Notes: generated by a model from the sequence alone, not told the origin. A stretch of 64,000 nucleotides of DNA from Caryophanales bacterium (GCA_902363455.1 CABJAC010000001.1:1367952-1431951); one strand, 5' to 3'. Shown: positions 43,794 through 52,847, counted from the stretch's first letter. Numbers and translations are program-made.

Positions 43794-44420
43794 ATGCAAC
43801 GGAAGCTCGGACTGATGATTCTCTCCGTTTTAGTACTGGCCGCATCGCTGGTTGCGTTTGAACGTTATGTTTATAAGACATACATCTATAAACCGGCGGA
43901 TTATGAATTTAACTATCAGATTGAACCGCGTAAAGGACTGAAGGCGCAGACGATTAAAGTTAAATATTTTCCGAGCGGTCCGATGATCAAAGGGACCTCC
44001 TTGTTCTTGCCCGATATACTGGTACCGGTCGGAGCACTGGTCGCAGCTGGATTATCCGTTTTTGTTTTTCGCCGGTTATCCAGATACCGCTGGCGTAAAC
44101 AGACGCTTGATCCAACGGAAGAAGGGGATCCGCAGGTTTTGCGAACGGTCCCTGTTCCATCTATCTGGCGTCCGCAAGCAAAACAAACGGACTCCGTGTC
44201 CGAAGTCCGTCACTTGATGTTGTCGTTTGACCGGCAATTGCCTGACGTCTTAAAGCGCCGTCCGGAAGAAACCCTCAAGGACTGGCATGACCGGATTGAG
44301 TTGACGATTGATCCGATGCTGTATCATGTTGTCCGATACGGTGAAATCGACGAGCAGATACTCGACCGTGCCGAGATCGACATACTTCGGATCCGACTGG
44401 ATCAACGGTTGCGGGGATGA
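43794..44420 (+). CDS. two-helix membrane protein with C-terminal DUF4129-like tail
   Basis: A 208-residue protein. The first membrane segment is residues 5-22 (LGLMILSVLVLAASLVAF) and the second about residues 72-92 (DILVPVGALVAAGLSVFVF), with a short outer loop between and a cytoplasmic C-terminal half (WHDRIELTIDPMLYHVVRYGEIDEQIL). The ending resembles DUF4129 of transglutaminase-associated proteins, a weak similarity. AAAGGAGG is about 6 bases before ATG 43794. Its 3' end overlaps the LysR gene on the opposite strand by 19 bases. Confidence 0.68.
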   Translation: MQRKLGLMILSVLVLAASLVAFERYVYKTYIYKPADYEFNYQIEPRKGLKAQTIKVKYFPSGPMIKGTSLFLPDILVPVGALVAAGLSVFVFRRLSRYRWRKQTLDPTEEGDPQVLRTVPVPSIWRPQAKQTDSVSEVRHLMLSFDRQLPDVLKRRPEETLKDWHDRIELTIDPMLYHVVRYGEIDEQILDRAEIDILRIRLDQRLRG

Positions 44421-45268
44421 CCAATCAGGCGTAGTAACGTCTGGTGGTGTTCTGTATCCCGTGTCACAAGCGACAATTCGCGTGTCACGTCGAAGCCGGT
44501 GATCGGCAGGGTCCGGATTTCCGGAGGAAGACCATCCTGAAAGATGGCCGGTAAAATCGCAATCCCGAGTTTCGCCCGGATGAAGCCGAGAACGCTCGAG
44601 CCAAATTCCATTTCTGACGCGATGGTATAGGTCGCGCTGCGCTCAGCGAAAGCCGCCTTTAAGATGTTCGTCGAGTCACAGTCGATTGGCAACGACAGAA
44701 ACGATGAAGCTTCAATCTGATCAAAGCGGACGTCGACACAGCCTTCAAACCGCTCGTCGGCTTCGTGGAAGTACAGTAAAAATGGTTCCGTATACAGGTG
44801 CGTCGACGGATACGGGTGGTCAATCTGCCGGTCGTCGAGTAAGACGGCATCGTACTGATGCTGCTCCAGCCCGGCCATCAGCTCGATGTACGTATGGGCC
44901 GTCTTGATCTTGAGTTCCGGACCGTCCACCGATGGATGGTTGGCAAAGTGTTGAGGCAGGTAAGACATGGCAACACTCGGCCAGGAACCGAGGGTAAACG
45001 ACGTCTGACCCTGCAATTGATCAATTTGCCGTTGCATATCGTCGAGCTGTTCGATGATCCGCTGTCCTTCCTTAAACACGATGTCTCCTGCCGGGGTCAG
45101 GGAGACGCCACTCGTCGTCCGGGTGAACAGGGCAGTTCCGACGGCTTGTTCAAGATTTTTGATTTGTTTACTGAGCGCAGGTTGCGTCATGTGCAGCAAC
45201 TCGCTCGCTTTCGTCAGACTGGATGTTTCCGCCGTGACATGAAAAGCTTCGAGCCATTCGGTTTTCAT
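44402..45268 (-). CDS. LysR-family transcriptional regulator
   Basis: A 288-residue LysR protein with an N-terminal HTH (WLEAFHVTAETSSLTKASELLHMTQPALSKQIKNLEQAVGTALFTRTTSGVSLTPAG) and a periplasmic-binding-type effector domain (from about residue 90; LGFIRAKLGIAILPAIFQDGL). Family knowledge: usually activates a divergent gene in response to a small molecule. Upstream on the plus strand, 142 bases away, is an ArsR/SRPBCC pair, which is not a typical LysR target. The ribosome site (GAGAGAGTGAAG) is weak. Confidence 0.9.
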   Translation of the reverse strand: MKTEWLEAFHVTAETSSLTKASELLHMTQPALSKQIKNLEQAVGTALFTRTTSGVSLTPAGDIVFKEGQRIIEQLDDMQRQIDQLQGQTSFTLGSWPSVAMSYLPQHFANHPSVDGPELKIKTAHTYIELMAGLEQHQYDAVLLDDRQIDHPYPSTHLYTEPFLLYFHEADERFEGCVDVRFDQIEASSFLSLPIDCDSTNILKAAFAERSATYTIASEMEFGSSVLGFIRAKLGIAILPAIFQDGLPPEIRTLPITGFDVTRELSLVTRDTEHHQTLLRLIGHPRNR

Positions 45269-45410
45269 AAAACTTCACTCTCTCTACATGTTGTTCTGCC
45301 TTGACGATACTGTACGTCAGCTCGAAAAGACAACTTTTCCGCTCAATTTTATATATTCCTTGTTTTGAATATTCTCTAAAGGGTATATAGATACAGAAGA
45401 GGTGGAAATC

Positions 45411-45767
45411 ATGTCAGATGGGCTTGCACGAACGTTATTTGCTTTATCCGATGCCAATCGATTGAAGATCGTTGAACTGTTGAAGACGGGTCCTTTACCG
45501 GTCGGTGAAATTGCGGTGCAACTGCAGTTGAATCAACCGCAGACTTCGAAACACTTAAAGGTTTTGCTCGAAGCGGACATTGTCTGGATAGAGCCGGTTG
45601 CGAACCGCCGGATCTATCATTTACGGACGGAAGTATTTCAAGGCATCACTGCGTGGAGTCAATCGTTTGAACAGCAGATGATCAGTCGGATGGTTCGGCT
45701 TGAAGCGTACTTGGAACAGCAGCAGAAACCAGTCGATTCAGAAGGAGCGAATAAAAATGGAGGATAA
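45411..45767 (+). CDS. ArsR-family regulator paired with SRPBCC gene
   Basis: A 118-residue winged-helix regulator: ARTLFALSDANRLKIVELLKTGPLPVGEIAVQLQLNQPQTSKHLKVLLEADIVWIEPVANRRIYHL. It lacks the cysteine pair seen in the arsR gene at 983, so it is not a classical As(III) sensor. Family knowledge: ArsR/SRPBCC (AHSA1) pairs are common in Bacillales, with unknown ligand. ATG 45411 has GAGGTG about 6 bases upstream. It overlaps the next gene by 11 bases. Confidence 0.87.
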   Translation: MSDGLARTLFALSDANRLKIVELLKTGPLPVGEIAVQLQLNQPQTSKHLKVLLEADIVWIEPVANRRIYHLRTEVFQGITAWSQSFEQQMISRMVRLEAYLEQQQKPVDSEGANKNGG

Positions 45768-46272
45768 ATTAAAAACGACGGTGGATGGTTCCGTCTTACA
45801 AATGGAATGGACATTTGCCGCCCCGCGCGAGATGGTGTTCGCCGCGTTTACGCAAAAAGAACAACTCGAAGCCTGGTGGGGACCAGAAGGCTGGGAGACG
45901 GAAATTACGACATTCGATTTTGTTGAAGGCGGTATCTGGCATTACTGTATGCGTTGCAAGGATCCAAATCAAGGAGAGTTTTACGGAATGGAGTCGTGGG
46001 GAAAAGCCATTTTCCGCCAAATCGATACTCCAGAGCGTTATGCCCACGCCGACTATTTTTCGGACGCGTCAGGTACAATTTCCGAAGAACTGCCGGGCAG
46101 TGAAAATGTGACGATATTCGAAGTAGTCGGTGATCAAACCCGTGTGCTGTTCCGGTCTGACTTTAAGACCGAGGAAGCCGTAAAACAAGTCCTTGAGATG
46201 GGGATGAAAGAAGGGTTTACGTCACAATTGCATCGTCTCGATCATTGGCTTTTGCAACGAACCCTTCCCTAA
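45757..46272 (+). CDS. SRPBCC (AHSA1/START-like) domain protein
   Basis: A 171-residue single-domain protein. MEWTFAAPREMVFAAFTQKEQLEAWWGPEGWETEITTFDFVEGGIWHYCMR is the AHSA1-type opening, and the final helix is VLEMGMKEGFTSQLHRLDHWLLQ. Family knowledge: a hydrophobic-ligand-binding fold; members bind lipids or aromatic compounds, but the ligand is unknown. AAGGAGC lies upstream within the ArsR gene, so translation is coupled. A terminator follows. Confidence 0.88.
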   Translation: MEDKLKTTVDGSVLQMEWTFAAPREMVFAAFTQKEQLEAWWGPEGWETEITTFDFVEGGIWHYCMRCKDPNQGEFYGMESWGKAIFRQIDTPERYAHADYFSDASGTISEELPGSENVTIFEVVGDQTRVLFRSDFKTEEAVKQVLEMGMKEGFTSQLHRLDHWLLQRTLP

Positions 46273-46281
46273 AGTATCAGT

Positions 46282-46309
46282 CAATCCGTCACTGACGGGT
46301 TGTTTTTTT
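46282..46309 (+). terminator. Terminator of the ArsR/SRPBCC operon
   Basis: CAATCCGTCA pairs with TGACGGGTTG (one G-T pair or mismatch), followed by a seven-base T-run. It is 10 bases past the stop of the SRPBCC gene. Confidence 0.8.
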
Positions 46310-46442
46310 AAATATCTCCCCCTATTAGTCACTCTTTTGGAAGAAAAGCCTTTCGTTTTGGGAATTCAAAGGAAAACGCTTCATCTTTAGCAGCACGAAG
46401 CCGTTATACAAGATGAGATGATTGAAAAAGGAGATTGATAGT

Positions 46443-47735
46443 GTGAAATGGTGGTCGAAACAACAAGGGATGACGTTCTCAGAACGGATGCAACAGGAAC
46501 GCGAACATGTTCGTTTAGAAGCGGGGGCAGCATTTACGCAACAACTTCAGTTAATTGATTTGACGGTCGAGGATTTACAAGTCGTCCGTTTGATTCGTCA
46601 CGATGTAGCAGAGTGGATGCCGCAGATGGTTGATGCGTTTTATGCGGAATTAGTTCGGGTGCCAGAGCTGAAACAATTGATTGAACAACATTCAACACTT
46701 GAACGGTTAAAAGGAACGCTTGCACAGCATATCCTCCAGATGTTTGACGGACAGGTCACGCCGGACTACATCAACGTCCGAAAACGAATCGCCGACCGTC
46801 ATGTCCGGATTGGTCTCCACAATAAATGGTACATCGCAGCCTTTCAGAAGGTATTGAACGTCTTAAGCCGGCAAGTTGAGCAAAGTACGTTGCCAATATC
46901 GGAACAAGTCCGCATCGTTCAGTCGGTCGGGAAGTTGTTTAACCTTGAACAACAAATCGTCTTGACGATGTACGAAGATACGGTCGAGGACGAACGGCAA
47001 CTGGTGTCGGACTCGAAATTACGGGTGGGTCAAGCGGTTCAAAAATCGACGGAAGAATTGGCGGCAATGAGTGAACAGTCATCCGCCAGTTTTCAGGAAA
47101 TGGAACGTCATGCCCAACAGGTGTCGGTTACGACGGGAACGATTGCGACGCAACTGAGTCGTGCTGCAAAAGAAGCGGAAGCCGGTGTCGATTTGGTTGA
47201 GTCGGAAACGAAGCGTTTTGAACAGGTTGTCGCCGAGATGACGATGACAACGGAACAAATGACACAGCTCGCCTTCTTGTCGCAAGAGATTGAACGGATT
47301 GCCGGAATGGTGACGGCGATTTCCGATCAGACGAATTTACTGAGCCTCAATGCTTCGATTGAAGCAGCACGGGCAGGAGAAATGGGACGCGGATTCACTG
47401 TCGTCGCGCAAGAAATTCGGAAACTCGCAGAAGAAAGTAAACGTTCAGCGACAGAAGCGTCGAGTATTGCACAAGAAATCACCTCGAAAATGGGAAAAGT
47501 TTCAGAACGGATGAACGGGACAGAACAATCCGTCGTCCGGACGACGGAAGAACTGACGCGTGTCGTGCACGCGTTTACGACAATTTCGAGGCAAACGATG
47601 GATGTCTCCCAGCAAATCATTACGTTGTCCCAAGATACGGAACAAGTGTCAGGAACGATTAAAGGGTTACGGCATATTGCCCAGTCGATTGCGGAGACGG
47701 CCGATGATCTACAGACTGTTGCCACGACACTCTAA
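46443..47735 (+). CDS. hemAT: HemAT globin-coupled chemotaxis transducer
   Basis: A 430-residue soluble receptor. The first 190 residues are a globin-coupled sensor domain, with the proximal heme ligand in [20 protein letters not shown] (His120), as in Bacillus HemAT. The remainder is a methyl-accepting signalling domain with the hairpin tip [42 protein letters not shown]. No membrane segments. Family knowledge: senses O2 for aerotaxis through CheA/CheW. GTG 46443 is preferred, with AAAGGAG about 10 bases upstream. A lipoprotein gene follows 12 bases later. Confidence 0.9.
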   Translation: MKWWSKQQGMTFSERMQQEREHVRLEAGAAFTQQLQLIDLTVEDLQVVRLIRHDVAEWMPQMVDAFYAELVRVPELKQLIEQHSTLERLKGTLAQHILQMFDGQVTPDYINVRKRIADRHVRIGLHNKWYIAAFQKVLNVLSRQVEQSTLPISEQVRIVQSVGKLFNLEQQIVLTMYEDTVEDERQLVSDSKLRVGQAVQKSTEELAAMSEQSSASFQEMERHAQQVSVTTGTIATQLSRAAKEAEAGVDLVESETKRFEQVVAEMTMTTEQMTQLAFLSQEIERIAGMVTAISDQTNLLSLNASIEAARAGEMGRGFTVVAQEIRKLAEESKRSATEASSIAQEITSKMGKVSERMNGTEQSVVRTTEELTRVVHAFTTISRQTMDVSQQIITLSQDTEQVSGTIKGLRHIAQSIAETADDLQTVATTL

Positions 47736-47747
47736 GGAGGGACTGAA

Positions 47748-48182
47748 ATGAAGAAACGAATCATCGGACTGGTGGCTGTTTCTTTATTAACACTTACCGG
47801 TTGCGGTACAAGTTATCCGTCAGAAGAAGCGATCAAAAACGGGGATATCGTCATGACACCGGAGCGGGCAAACATCGACCGGTTCGAGATTTTTTTGAAA
47901 AAGGTGGACGCACAGAAAAAAGATACGATCCGAATGACGAATTATACGACAGAGGGAGATGCGATTATCGAAGACATCACCTTTGACGGAAAAGAGTTTG
48001 AGTATTCAATTGATTCGTCCCGCGACGAGTATGGTTCCGAAACGGACGACCGGAACAAAGAAGTGTGTCAAAACTTGAAGGAACAGGTTGAAAATGATCA
48101 ATCCATCTTTACCTTGACTGATTGTGAAGAAGGAACGGATCATGAGATTTTTAAATCGGATCCTGATGAACTTAAAAAATGA
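47748..48182 (+). CDS. lipoprotein, DUF4362-like
   Basis: A 144-residue lipoprotein with signal MKKRIIGLVAVSLLTLTGCG (Cys19). The mature part, GDIVMTPERANIDRFEIFLKKVDAQKKDTIRMTNYTTEGDAIIEDITFDGKEFEYSIDSSRDEYG, is the pattern of DUF4362 proteins in Bacillales, function unknown. AAGGAGG is 8 bases before the ATG. It is 12 bases downstream of hemAT; the two share orientation and a terminator at 48182-48226. Confidence 0.82.
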   Translation: MKKRIIGLVAVSLLTLTGCGTSYPSEEAIKNGDIVMTPERANIDRFEIFLKKVDAQKKDTIRMTNYTTEGDAIIEDITFDGKEFEYSIDSSRDEYGSETDDRNKEVCQNLKEQVENDQSIFTLTDCEEGTDHEIFKSDPDELKK

Positions 48183-48226
48183 AAAACGGTCGATCCCCAT
48201 CTGATTGGAGGATCGACCGTTTTTTA
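48182..48226. terminator. Bidirectional terminator between convergent genes
   Basis: AAAACGGTCGATCC pairs with GGATCGACCGTTTT, 14 bases, around a loop of 13 bases, with T-run on the plus strand. It is shared by the DUF4362-like gene and the homing-repeat protein gene. Confidence 0.85.
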
Positions 48227-48871
48227 GTCGAGCGTTTCTTCGAGAATCCGTAAGGCTTCCCGCCAACTGGAAAACCGTTCAATCAGTAACGTGAGTGAGG
48301 GCAATTGGTGTTTTCGGGCAAACTGAACATATTCTTTACTGGTCAGTGCAGGACCAAGTGCTTCATAGGCTTGGCGCAAGGCACCTAAACAATCTTCGTT
48401 CGAATAAAATCCGTTCGATGATAATTGAAAATGGGCCAACGCCTGTTTCCAAGTCCCGTAATGGCGGATGATCGTATTGGCACTCATCATTTGCGGATGG
48501 TTCACCCGCAGTGCGGAATAGGAACGGATGGTTATGCGGGAGCCGCACTTCTTGACATAAAAAGCGATGCTCTCATCGACACTCCATCGGTTGCTGTGAG
48601 ACGTATCGGATTTCGACCGGTCGAGCGCCACGCGTTTTTCGTTCGACAACTCGCGGGCACGAATGATTCCGGCTTGCTCAAGCAGATGGGTCCAGGATCC
48701 GAATCGTTTTTCGATTTCCGGTAAAGACGGGTAAGGCAAATGGCGGGCGAGCTTCTGGTAGTGTGTGGCTTTCATTGGTGTCAAGTGTAACTGGTGCAGT
48801 CCTTGAATCAACCGGATGATTTTTTCATCGGTCGTTTTGGTAGAAGTGGATGTAGGCGTGGTTTCTTTCAT
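48224..48871 (-). CDS. protein built of homing-endonuclease-associated (HNR-like) repeats
   Basis: A 215-residue protein without a catalytic motif. I see three degenerate copies of a helical unit: LPYPSLPEIEKRFGSWTHLLEQAG (about residues 45-68), MMSANTIIRHYGTWKQALAHF (about residues 127-147) and LPSLTLLIERFSSWREALRILEE (about residues 190-212). Each has a conserved F/Y-G/S-S/T-W-x-x-(A/L)-L core, which is the signature of the homing-endonuclease-associated repeat. Family knowledge: such repeats are found in HNH homing endonucleases and likely bind DNA. The nuclease domain is missing here, so a DNA-binding role is inferred. GGGAG is upstream of the ATG. Confidence 0.7.
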   Translation of the reverse strand: MKETTPTSTSTKTTDEKIIRLIQGLHQLHLTPMKATHYQKLARHLPYPSLPEIEKRFGSWTHLLEQAGIIRARELSNEKRVALDRSKSDTSHSNRWSVDESIAFYVKKCGSRITIRSYSALRVNHPQMMSANTIIRHYGTWKQALAHFQLSSNGFYSNEDCLGALRQAYEALGPALTSKEYVQFARKHQLPSLTLLIERFSSWREALRILEETLD

Positions 48872-48985
48872 TAAGAAGTCTCCCTTAACGGATGGTTAGA
48901 ACATGATGCCGCAAGTGTATCACCTCGCGGCGATGCCGTGAACTAACAAAATCGTAAGGTTCGGGACGATGTTCTCAAAAATCAA

Positions 48986-49360
48986 TCAGCCTTCTGAAAT
49001 CGATTGATAGCGATAAGCAGTGTTTCCTTTTAACACATACAGCGTACCTGTTGATTTTTTCGTTTGATACAGTGTTGTTCCGGCTTTCCAATCGGTCGCC
49101 GTCCGGTCGACAAGTGCTTGTTTGCCGTTAATCTGCTTGTTGACGGTCGAATAGGACATCAGATCTTTTTTCTGAATGGCCGTATCTTTTCCGCGCAGTT
49201 CATAGACTCGGTCGCCGACTCGGATCAAATCAGCGGTCTTGTCCTGGCGGGCTTCCTTTGCGATGATATCCGTCGTCGATGTCGTTGTTTCCTTTTCTGC
49301 AGCACAGCCTGCGGTCAAAAGTAAACTGCTTAAGAGTACCGTTACGATTTGCTTGTTTAT
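48986..49360 (-). CDS. lipoprotein apparently starting at an ATA codon
   Basis: A 124-residue lipoprotein when read from 49360. The sequence INKQIVTVLLSSLLLTAGCAAE has a perfect signal and lipobox LTAGC (Cys19), but the codon at the start is ATA, not ATG. GAGG lies 7 bases before it. The first conventional start (TTG 49318) would remove the signal peptide. A single G-to-A change of ATG would explain this. The mature domain (DLIRVGDRVYELRGKDTAIQKKDLMSYSTVNKQINGKQALVDRTATDW) is unknown to me. It may use a rare ATA start, or be an expression-impaired gene. Confidence 0.6.
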   Translation of the reverse strand: MNKQIVTVLLSSLLLTAGCAAEKETTTSTTDIIAKEARQDKTADLIRVGDRVYELRGKDTAIQKKDLMSYSTVNKQINGKQALVDRTATDWKAGTTLYQTKKSTGTLYVLKGNTAYRYQSISEG

Positions 49361-49552
49361 ATTAAAACCTCACTTTCGAATTGAAATGGATGTACTAAGA
49401 CGACAATGCTATCTTCACTAATTGAAATCTTCATTCCCGATTTTCCATCCTCATTTTTCGAAGAATAACGTGCTATCTTGATTAGCATGTCCTACTTGAT
49501 TGAACCACTTAGGAGACAGTTTTAGTTCTAAGATCATCTGAAAGTAGTTTAA

Positions 49553-49760
49553 TCAATACTCCATTTCCTGACTTGGCTCATTTGAACTACCTCCACCTAC
49601 GCTTTGCTCAGAGGTGGAGGATTCCTGAGTTATCCGACCTACCGGTCGAAAATTGATCAGGCTAACCCCGTCGTCCCGACGGTTGAAGAAGCTAAGATAC
49701 GTTCGGCTTCTTGTTTCAGATTCAGTCCTGCGTTCACATCCCGGTCGTGATGGATCCCGC
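49553..49760 (-). ncRNA. putative omega RNA (reRNA) of the tnpB element
   Basis: TnpB nucleases use an RNA made from the 3' end of their own element, overlapping the tnpB 3' end and extending past the right-end hairpin into the flank. Here the hairpin 49590-49620 and the about 35 bases beyond fit. Boundaries are not determined; the guide would be the first 15-20 bases beyond the right end, at about 49530-49550. Confidence 0.4.
49590..49620 (-). repeat. Right-end hairpin of the tnpB element
   Basis: CCTCCACCT (49590-49598) and AGGTGGAGG (49612-49620) form a nine-base stem with a 13-base loop, 37 bases downstream of the tnpB stop. Confidence 0.75.
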
Positions 49761-50832
49761 AACTCGGGCATGTCCATTTCCGCAAGCCTAGATGTTTCAC
49801 GTCTTTGTGTTGATGGCCGCAACTCGAGCACAGTTGGCTCGAAGCAAAGGTCTTGCCGACCTTCACGATGGTCTTCCCGTACCAGTCCGCCTTGTATTCC
49901 AGCATGCGGAAGAACGCCGACCAGCTGACGTCAGAAATGGACTTGCTCCACTTACGATTCTTCTGCATGTTCTTCACCTGCAAGGTCTCGATCCCGATGA
50001 CGTCGTGGTTTTGGACGATCTCGGTCGACACCTTGTGCAGGAAGTCGGTGCGCTTGTTGGCGATCTTCTCGTGGATACGGGCGACTTTCCGTTTCTGCTT
50101 CTGATAGTTCTTCGCCTCGGACAGCTTCACTTTCTTGTTCAGGGCGATGTGTTGACGGCGGGAGAGCTTGCGTTGTTCGCGCGCCAGTTTCTTCTCGAGC
50201 GTTCGGAAGTAACGGTCGTTTTGATATACCGCGCCGTCCGACAGGATGGCGAAGTTCTTGAGTCCAACGTCGACGCCGACGGATGAACCGGTCTTCGGCA
50301 GCTCGTTGATCTCCTGCTCGACGAGCAGGGAGACGAAATATTTTCCTGAAGTGTTACGTCGGATCGTGGCGTTCAAGATACGGCCTGTGACCTGTTTCGA
50401 GTGGGCGAAACGAACCCATTTCAGCTTCGGAAGTTTGAGCTTGTTGTATCCAATCGAGACTTCAGGAAGCTGGTTTTTGCCTTGGATGTTGGTTTTGTAC
50501 GACTGGACGGGATGGCGCTTCGACTTGAAACGAGGGCGTTCGTTCTGCTTCTTGAAGAAGCGATCAAACGCATCAGCAAGATGTTTGACGCTGATCTGAA
50601 CAGAGGTGCTATCGACTTCCTTCAACCAGTCGAACTCCTGCTTCAACACAGGAATTTCTTTCGAACAAGAACCGTAGGACAGTCCTTTTCCAGTGGTCTT
50701 GTACGTTTCATCCCACTTCGCCAAGAAGTGATTGAAGATGAAACGCGAACACCCAATCGTCTTCGCAATCAGAATTTCCTGCTCTTTTGTCGGATAGATT
50801 CTGAATTTGTAGGCCTTGTGTTTCAACACCAT
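49657..50832 (-). CDS. tnpB: TnpB RNA-guided nuclease, IS200/IS605 family
   Basis: A 391-residue protein. N-terminal helix-turn-helix type domain [30 protein letters not shown], then a RuvC-like nuclease split in the usual way: Asp in [16 protein letters not shown], Glu in [12 protein letters not shown], and the final Asp in [13 protein letters not shown] zinc finger with four cysteines ([12 protein letters not shown] and WTCPSCG) precedes the last motif. All catalytic residues are present, so it is probably active. Family knowledge: RNA-guided DNA cleavage that favours retention of the element, ancestor of Cas12. AAGGAGG lies 7 bases before the ATG. Confidence 0.93.
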   Translation of the reverse strand: MVLKHKAYKFRIYPTKEQEILIAKTIGCSRFIFNHFLAKWDETYKTTGKGLSYGSCSKEIPVLKQEFDWLKEVDSTSVQISVKHLADAFDRFFKKQNERPRFKSKRHPVQSYKTNIQGKNQLPEVSIGYNKLKLPKLKWVRFAHSKQVTGRILNATIRRNTSGKYFVSLLVEQEINELPKTGSSVGVDVGLKNFAILSDGAVYQNDRYFRTLEKKLAREQRKLSRRQHIALNKKVKLSEAKNYQKQKRKVARIHEKIANKRTDFLHKVSTEIVQNHDVIGIETLQVKNMQKNRKWSKSISDVSWSAFFRMLEYKADWYGKTIVKVGKTFASSQLCSSCGHQHKDVKHLGLRKWTCPSCGIHHDRDVNAGLNLKQEAERILASSTVGTTGLA

Positions 50833-50879
50833 TTTTCACCTCCTTCAAAGGGAATATACCCGAAAGGCAGGCTGGCGAT

Positions 50880-52793
50880 TCATCTCCCACTTTCACTTCG
50901 TTTAGAAGTGGGAGTATTCTCGCCTAATTTTGATAAACAATAGGCACCATTTGTCGGCTTCTTTTTAGCCTCATACATCGCAAGATCTGCGTGCTTTATC
51001 AAGTCCCGAAAAGAATGTGCATCCTTTGGAAAAGACGAGATGCCGACACTTGGCGGACAATGAATGATGTTTCCGCTTATGCTGTACGGTTCTTCAAGAC
51101 GGGATATAATCCTGCCGGCCAACTCATGTAATGTAGAATCGGATGCAATATTTTCCGCTACTAATGTAAAATCATCTCCACCTTGTCTTGCAATCATTGT
51201 AAAGTTGCCGGAAAACTCGTGCAGCCGATGCGCGACGGCTGCTAATAATTGATCCCCGATATCGTGTCCTAATGAATCATTCACCCGTTTAAATTGATTT
51301 AAATCCATGAAAAACAGTGAGATATTTTGATCGGAAGAAATATGCGTTTGATTATCGATGAGTTCATGCAGTTTTTCTTCAAATGCGATTCGGTTATTTA
51401 AACCGGTCAACGTGTCATGGTATGCCAAATAATGTACTTTCTGCTCGTTTTGTTTGTTGATTGTAATGTCTTTACCGATTCCAAATATACCTACTAATTT
51501 ATTGCGAACAACGATTGGGATATTTGTGATATTCAGATAAGCATCTCTTCCGTTATGAGCTATGATACGTGTCTCATAACTTCTGGGGTGTCCGACGAAT
51601 ACTTGTTTAAGTTCAGAAGTGACCCGGTCCCGGTCCCGATCATCAACATACAGTAAACTGTGTTCACCGATTAACGTTTCGTTGGTTACACCCAGTAATG
51701 TATTGCACGCGTTATTGGCACTTTCAAATCGGCCGTTGAGATCAGTCGAATAGACCGCATCCGGATGATATTCAAACAACGATTTGTAACGCTCTTCGCT
51801 GATTTCAAGCTCCTGTGTTTTATGAACATACAGTTTGACTAAACGTTGGTTTTCTACAATCATGACGATTTGTCGGATGATGACCAGGCCAATTGAAATC
51901 CCTGAACCAATCGTTACAGAATCGAAACCGGTCGAATGTAGACCCATGAAAAGAAATAAGACTAGGACACCGCCATACGGCATGACAATCTGAACTAGAT
52001 TCATGCGGGCGACAAGCATTTCAGACTGAACTGCAGCAGAAGAAGTATGGAGTAATCCTGACAACCCGAGCAGCAACATGACGACGATGAATAACGGATC
52101 GATGAGGCTGCCCGAAAAATAAGAACCGATTGATATCAGATACAGGTAAATAGAATCGGATACTGCCTGAATGAATAAAGCAATGAAGACAAGCAACATC
52201 GAGAGCGTTTGATTTTGTTTCGTCACACTGTAAAATAGAAAAACAGCTGCCAACAGCATTCCAAGATCACCGACCGGATAGGCGAGTGACACAATCAGCT
52301 CGTTCATCGAAATATCCCTTGACGACAATAGAGGTGTAATTAAAAAGTGCCATGAAAAGGTTGCGGCGACTACTATCACGATCGAGAGATCAAACAAAAA
52401 GGGAATCCGTTCTTGTTTCTTGGTCTGATGAAAAATTTTATAAAGCAGTGCACTTAAAATCAATGTGACTTGGAAAAGATAAAAAACATCGGTCCAACCG
52501 GGAGAAGGGATTTCTCGTAAAAACACACTTTCAGTCATGAACCAAATGATTTCCCCAATCAGGTAACAACCGGAAGCACATGTTAAAATGATCCAAAATA
52601 TTTGATCCATTCCGCTTGATTTTCTGATGGCCGTATACAACCAGATCAGAGATATACCGATCCCAACGATCGAAAACAGGTTGCCGCCAAATGCTTGGAT
52701 GTAAGAATGGTTTTTCCATGAGACGATCCAAACGTAATAGGCAAATAGATAGAAAAAAGTAAGGAACAGAGGAAACCTGATTTGTTTAATCAT
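50880..52793 (-). CDS. membrane sensor-PAS-GGDEF diguanylate cyclase, C-terminus altered by tnpB insertion
   Basis: A 637-residue protein. The first ~310 residues hold about ten hydrophobic segments, a PAS domain follows (ERYKSLFEYHPDAVYSTDLNGRFESANNACNTLLGV), then a GGDEF domain (DTLTGLNNRIAFEEKL; signature RQGGDDF). The signature GGDDF differs from GG(D/E)EF by one conservative change; no RxxD inhibitory site is seen before it. The C-terminal 17 or so residues (ENTPTSKRSESGR) are encoded by the left end of the tnpB element, so the natural tail is lost. ATG 52793 has AAAGGAG 12 bases upstream. It is 54 bases downstream of the EAL gene. Confidence 0.85.
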   Translation of the reverse strand: MIKQIRFPLFLTFFYLFAYYVWIVSWKNHSYIQAFGGNLFSIVGIGISLIWLYTAIRKSSGMDQIFWIILTCASGCYLIGEIIWFMTESVFLREIPSPGWTDVFYLFQVTLILSALLYKIFHQTKKQERIPFLFDLSIVIVVAATFSWHFLITPLLSSRDISMNELIVSLAYPVGDLGMLLAAVFLFYSVTKQNQTLSMLLVFIALFIQAVSDSIYLYLISIGSYFSGSLIDPLFIVVMLLLGLSGLLHTSSAAVQSEMLVARMNLVQIVMPYGGVLVLFLFMGLHSTGFDSVTIGSGISIGLVIIRQIVMIVENQRLVKLYVHKTQELEISEERYKSLFEYHPDAVYSTDLNGRFESANNACNTLLGVTNETLIGEHSLLYVDDRDRDRVTSELKQVFVGHPRSYETRIIAHNGRDAYLNITNIPIVVRNKLVGIFGIGKDITINKQNEQKVHYLAYHDTLTGLNNRIAFEEKLHELIDNQTHISSDQNISLFFMDLNQFKRVNDSLGHDIGDQLLAAVAHRLHEFSGNFTMIARQGGDDFTLVAENIASDSTLHELAGRIISRLEEPYSISGNIIHCPPSVGISSFPKDAHSFRDLIKHADLAMYEAKKKPTNGAYCLSKLGENTPTSKRSESGR

Positions 52794-52847
52794 ATACCGT
52801 GTTTACTCCTTTTATGATGTAGTCTTTCCTCGTTTGACGTCCGGTTT

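Larger units (their letters stand above)
49550..50932 (-). mobile_element. tnpB-only IS200/IS605-family (IS1341-type) element
   Basis: A tnpB gene with subterminal hairpins on both sides: AAGTGGGAG/CTCCCACTT (50884-50892 and 50906-50914) at the left end, and CCTCCACCT/AGGTGGAGG (49590-49598 and 49612-49620) at the right end, with respect to the minus-strand orientation of tnpB. No tnpA transposase gene is present in the window, so mobility would need a helper. The exact ends are not known; I place the left end just inside a TTTAT motif (minus strand, 50933-50937) and the right end near 49550. It lies at the 3' end of a GGDEF gene and supplies that gene's stop codon. Confidence 0.75.

Noticed and set aside
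48895-48960. Symmetrical GTTAG/CTAAC and GCCGC/GCGGC arms upstream of the homing-repeat gene
   Set aside because: Arms are short and widely spaced, with no promoter-like context; probably chance.
49792-50943. Plus-strand open frames across tnpB (164 and 180 residues)
   Set aside because: Antisense to a complete TnpB with intact catalytic residues; no ribosome sites.
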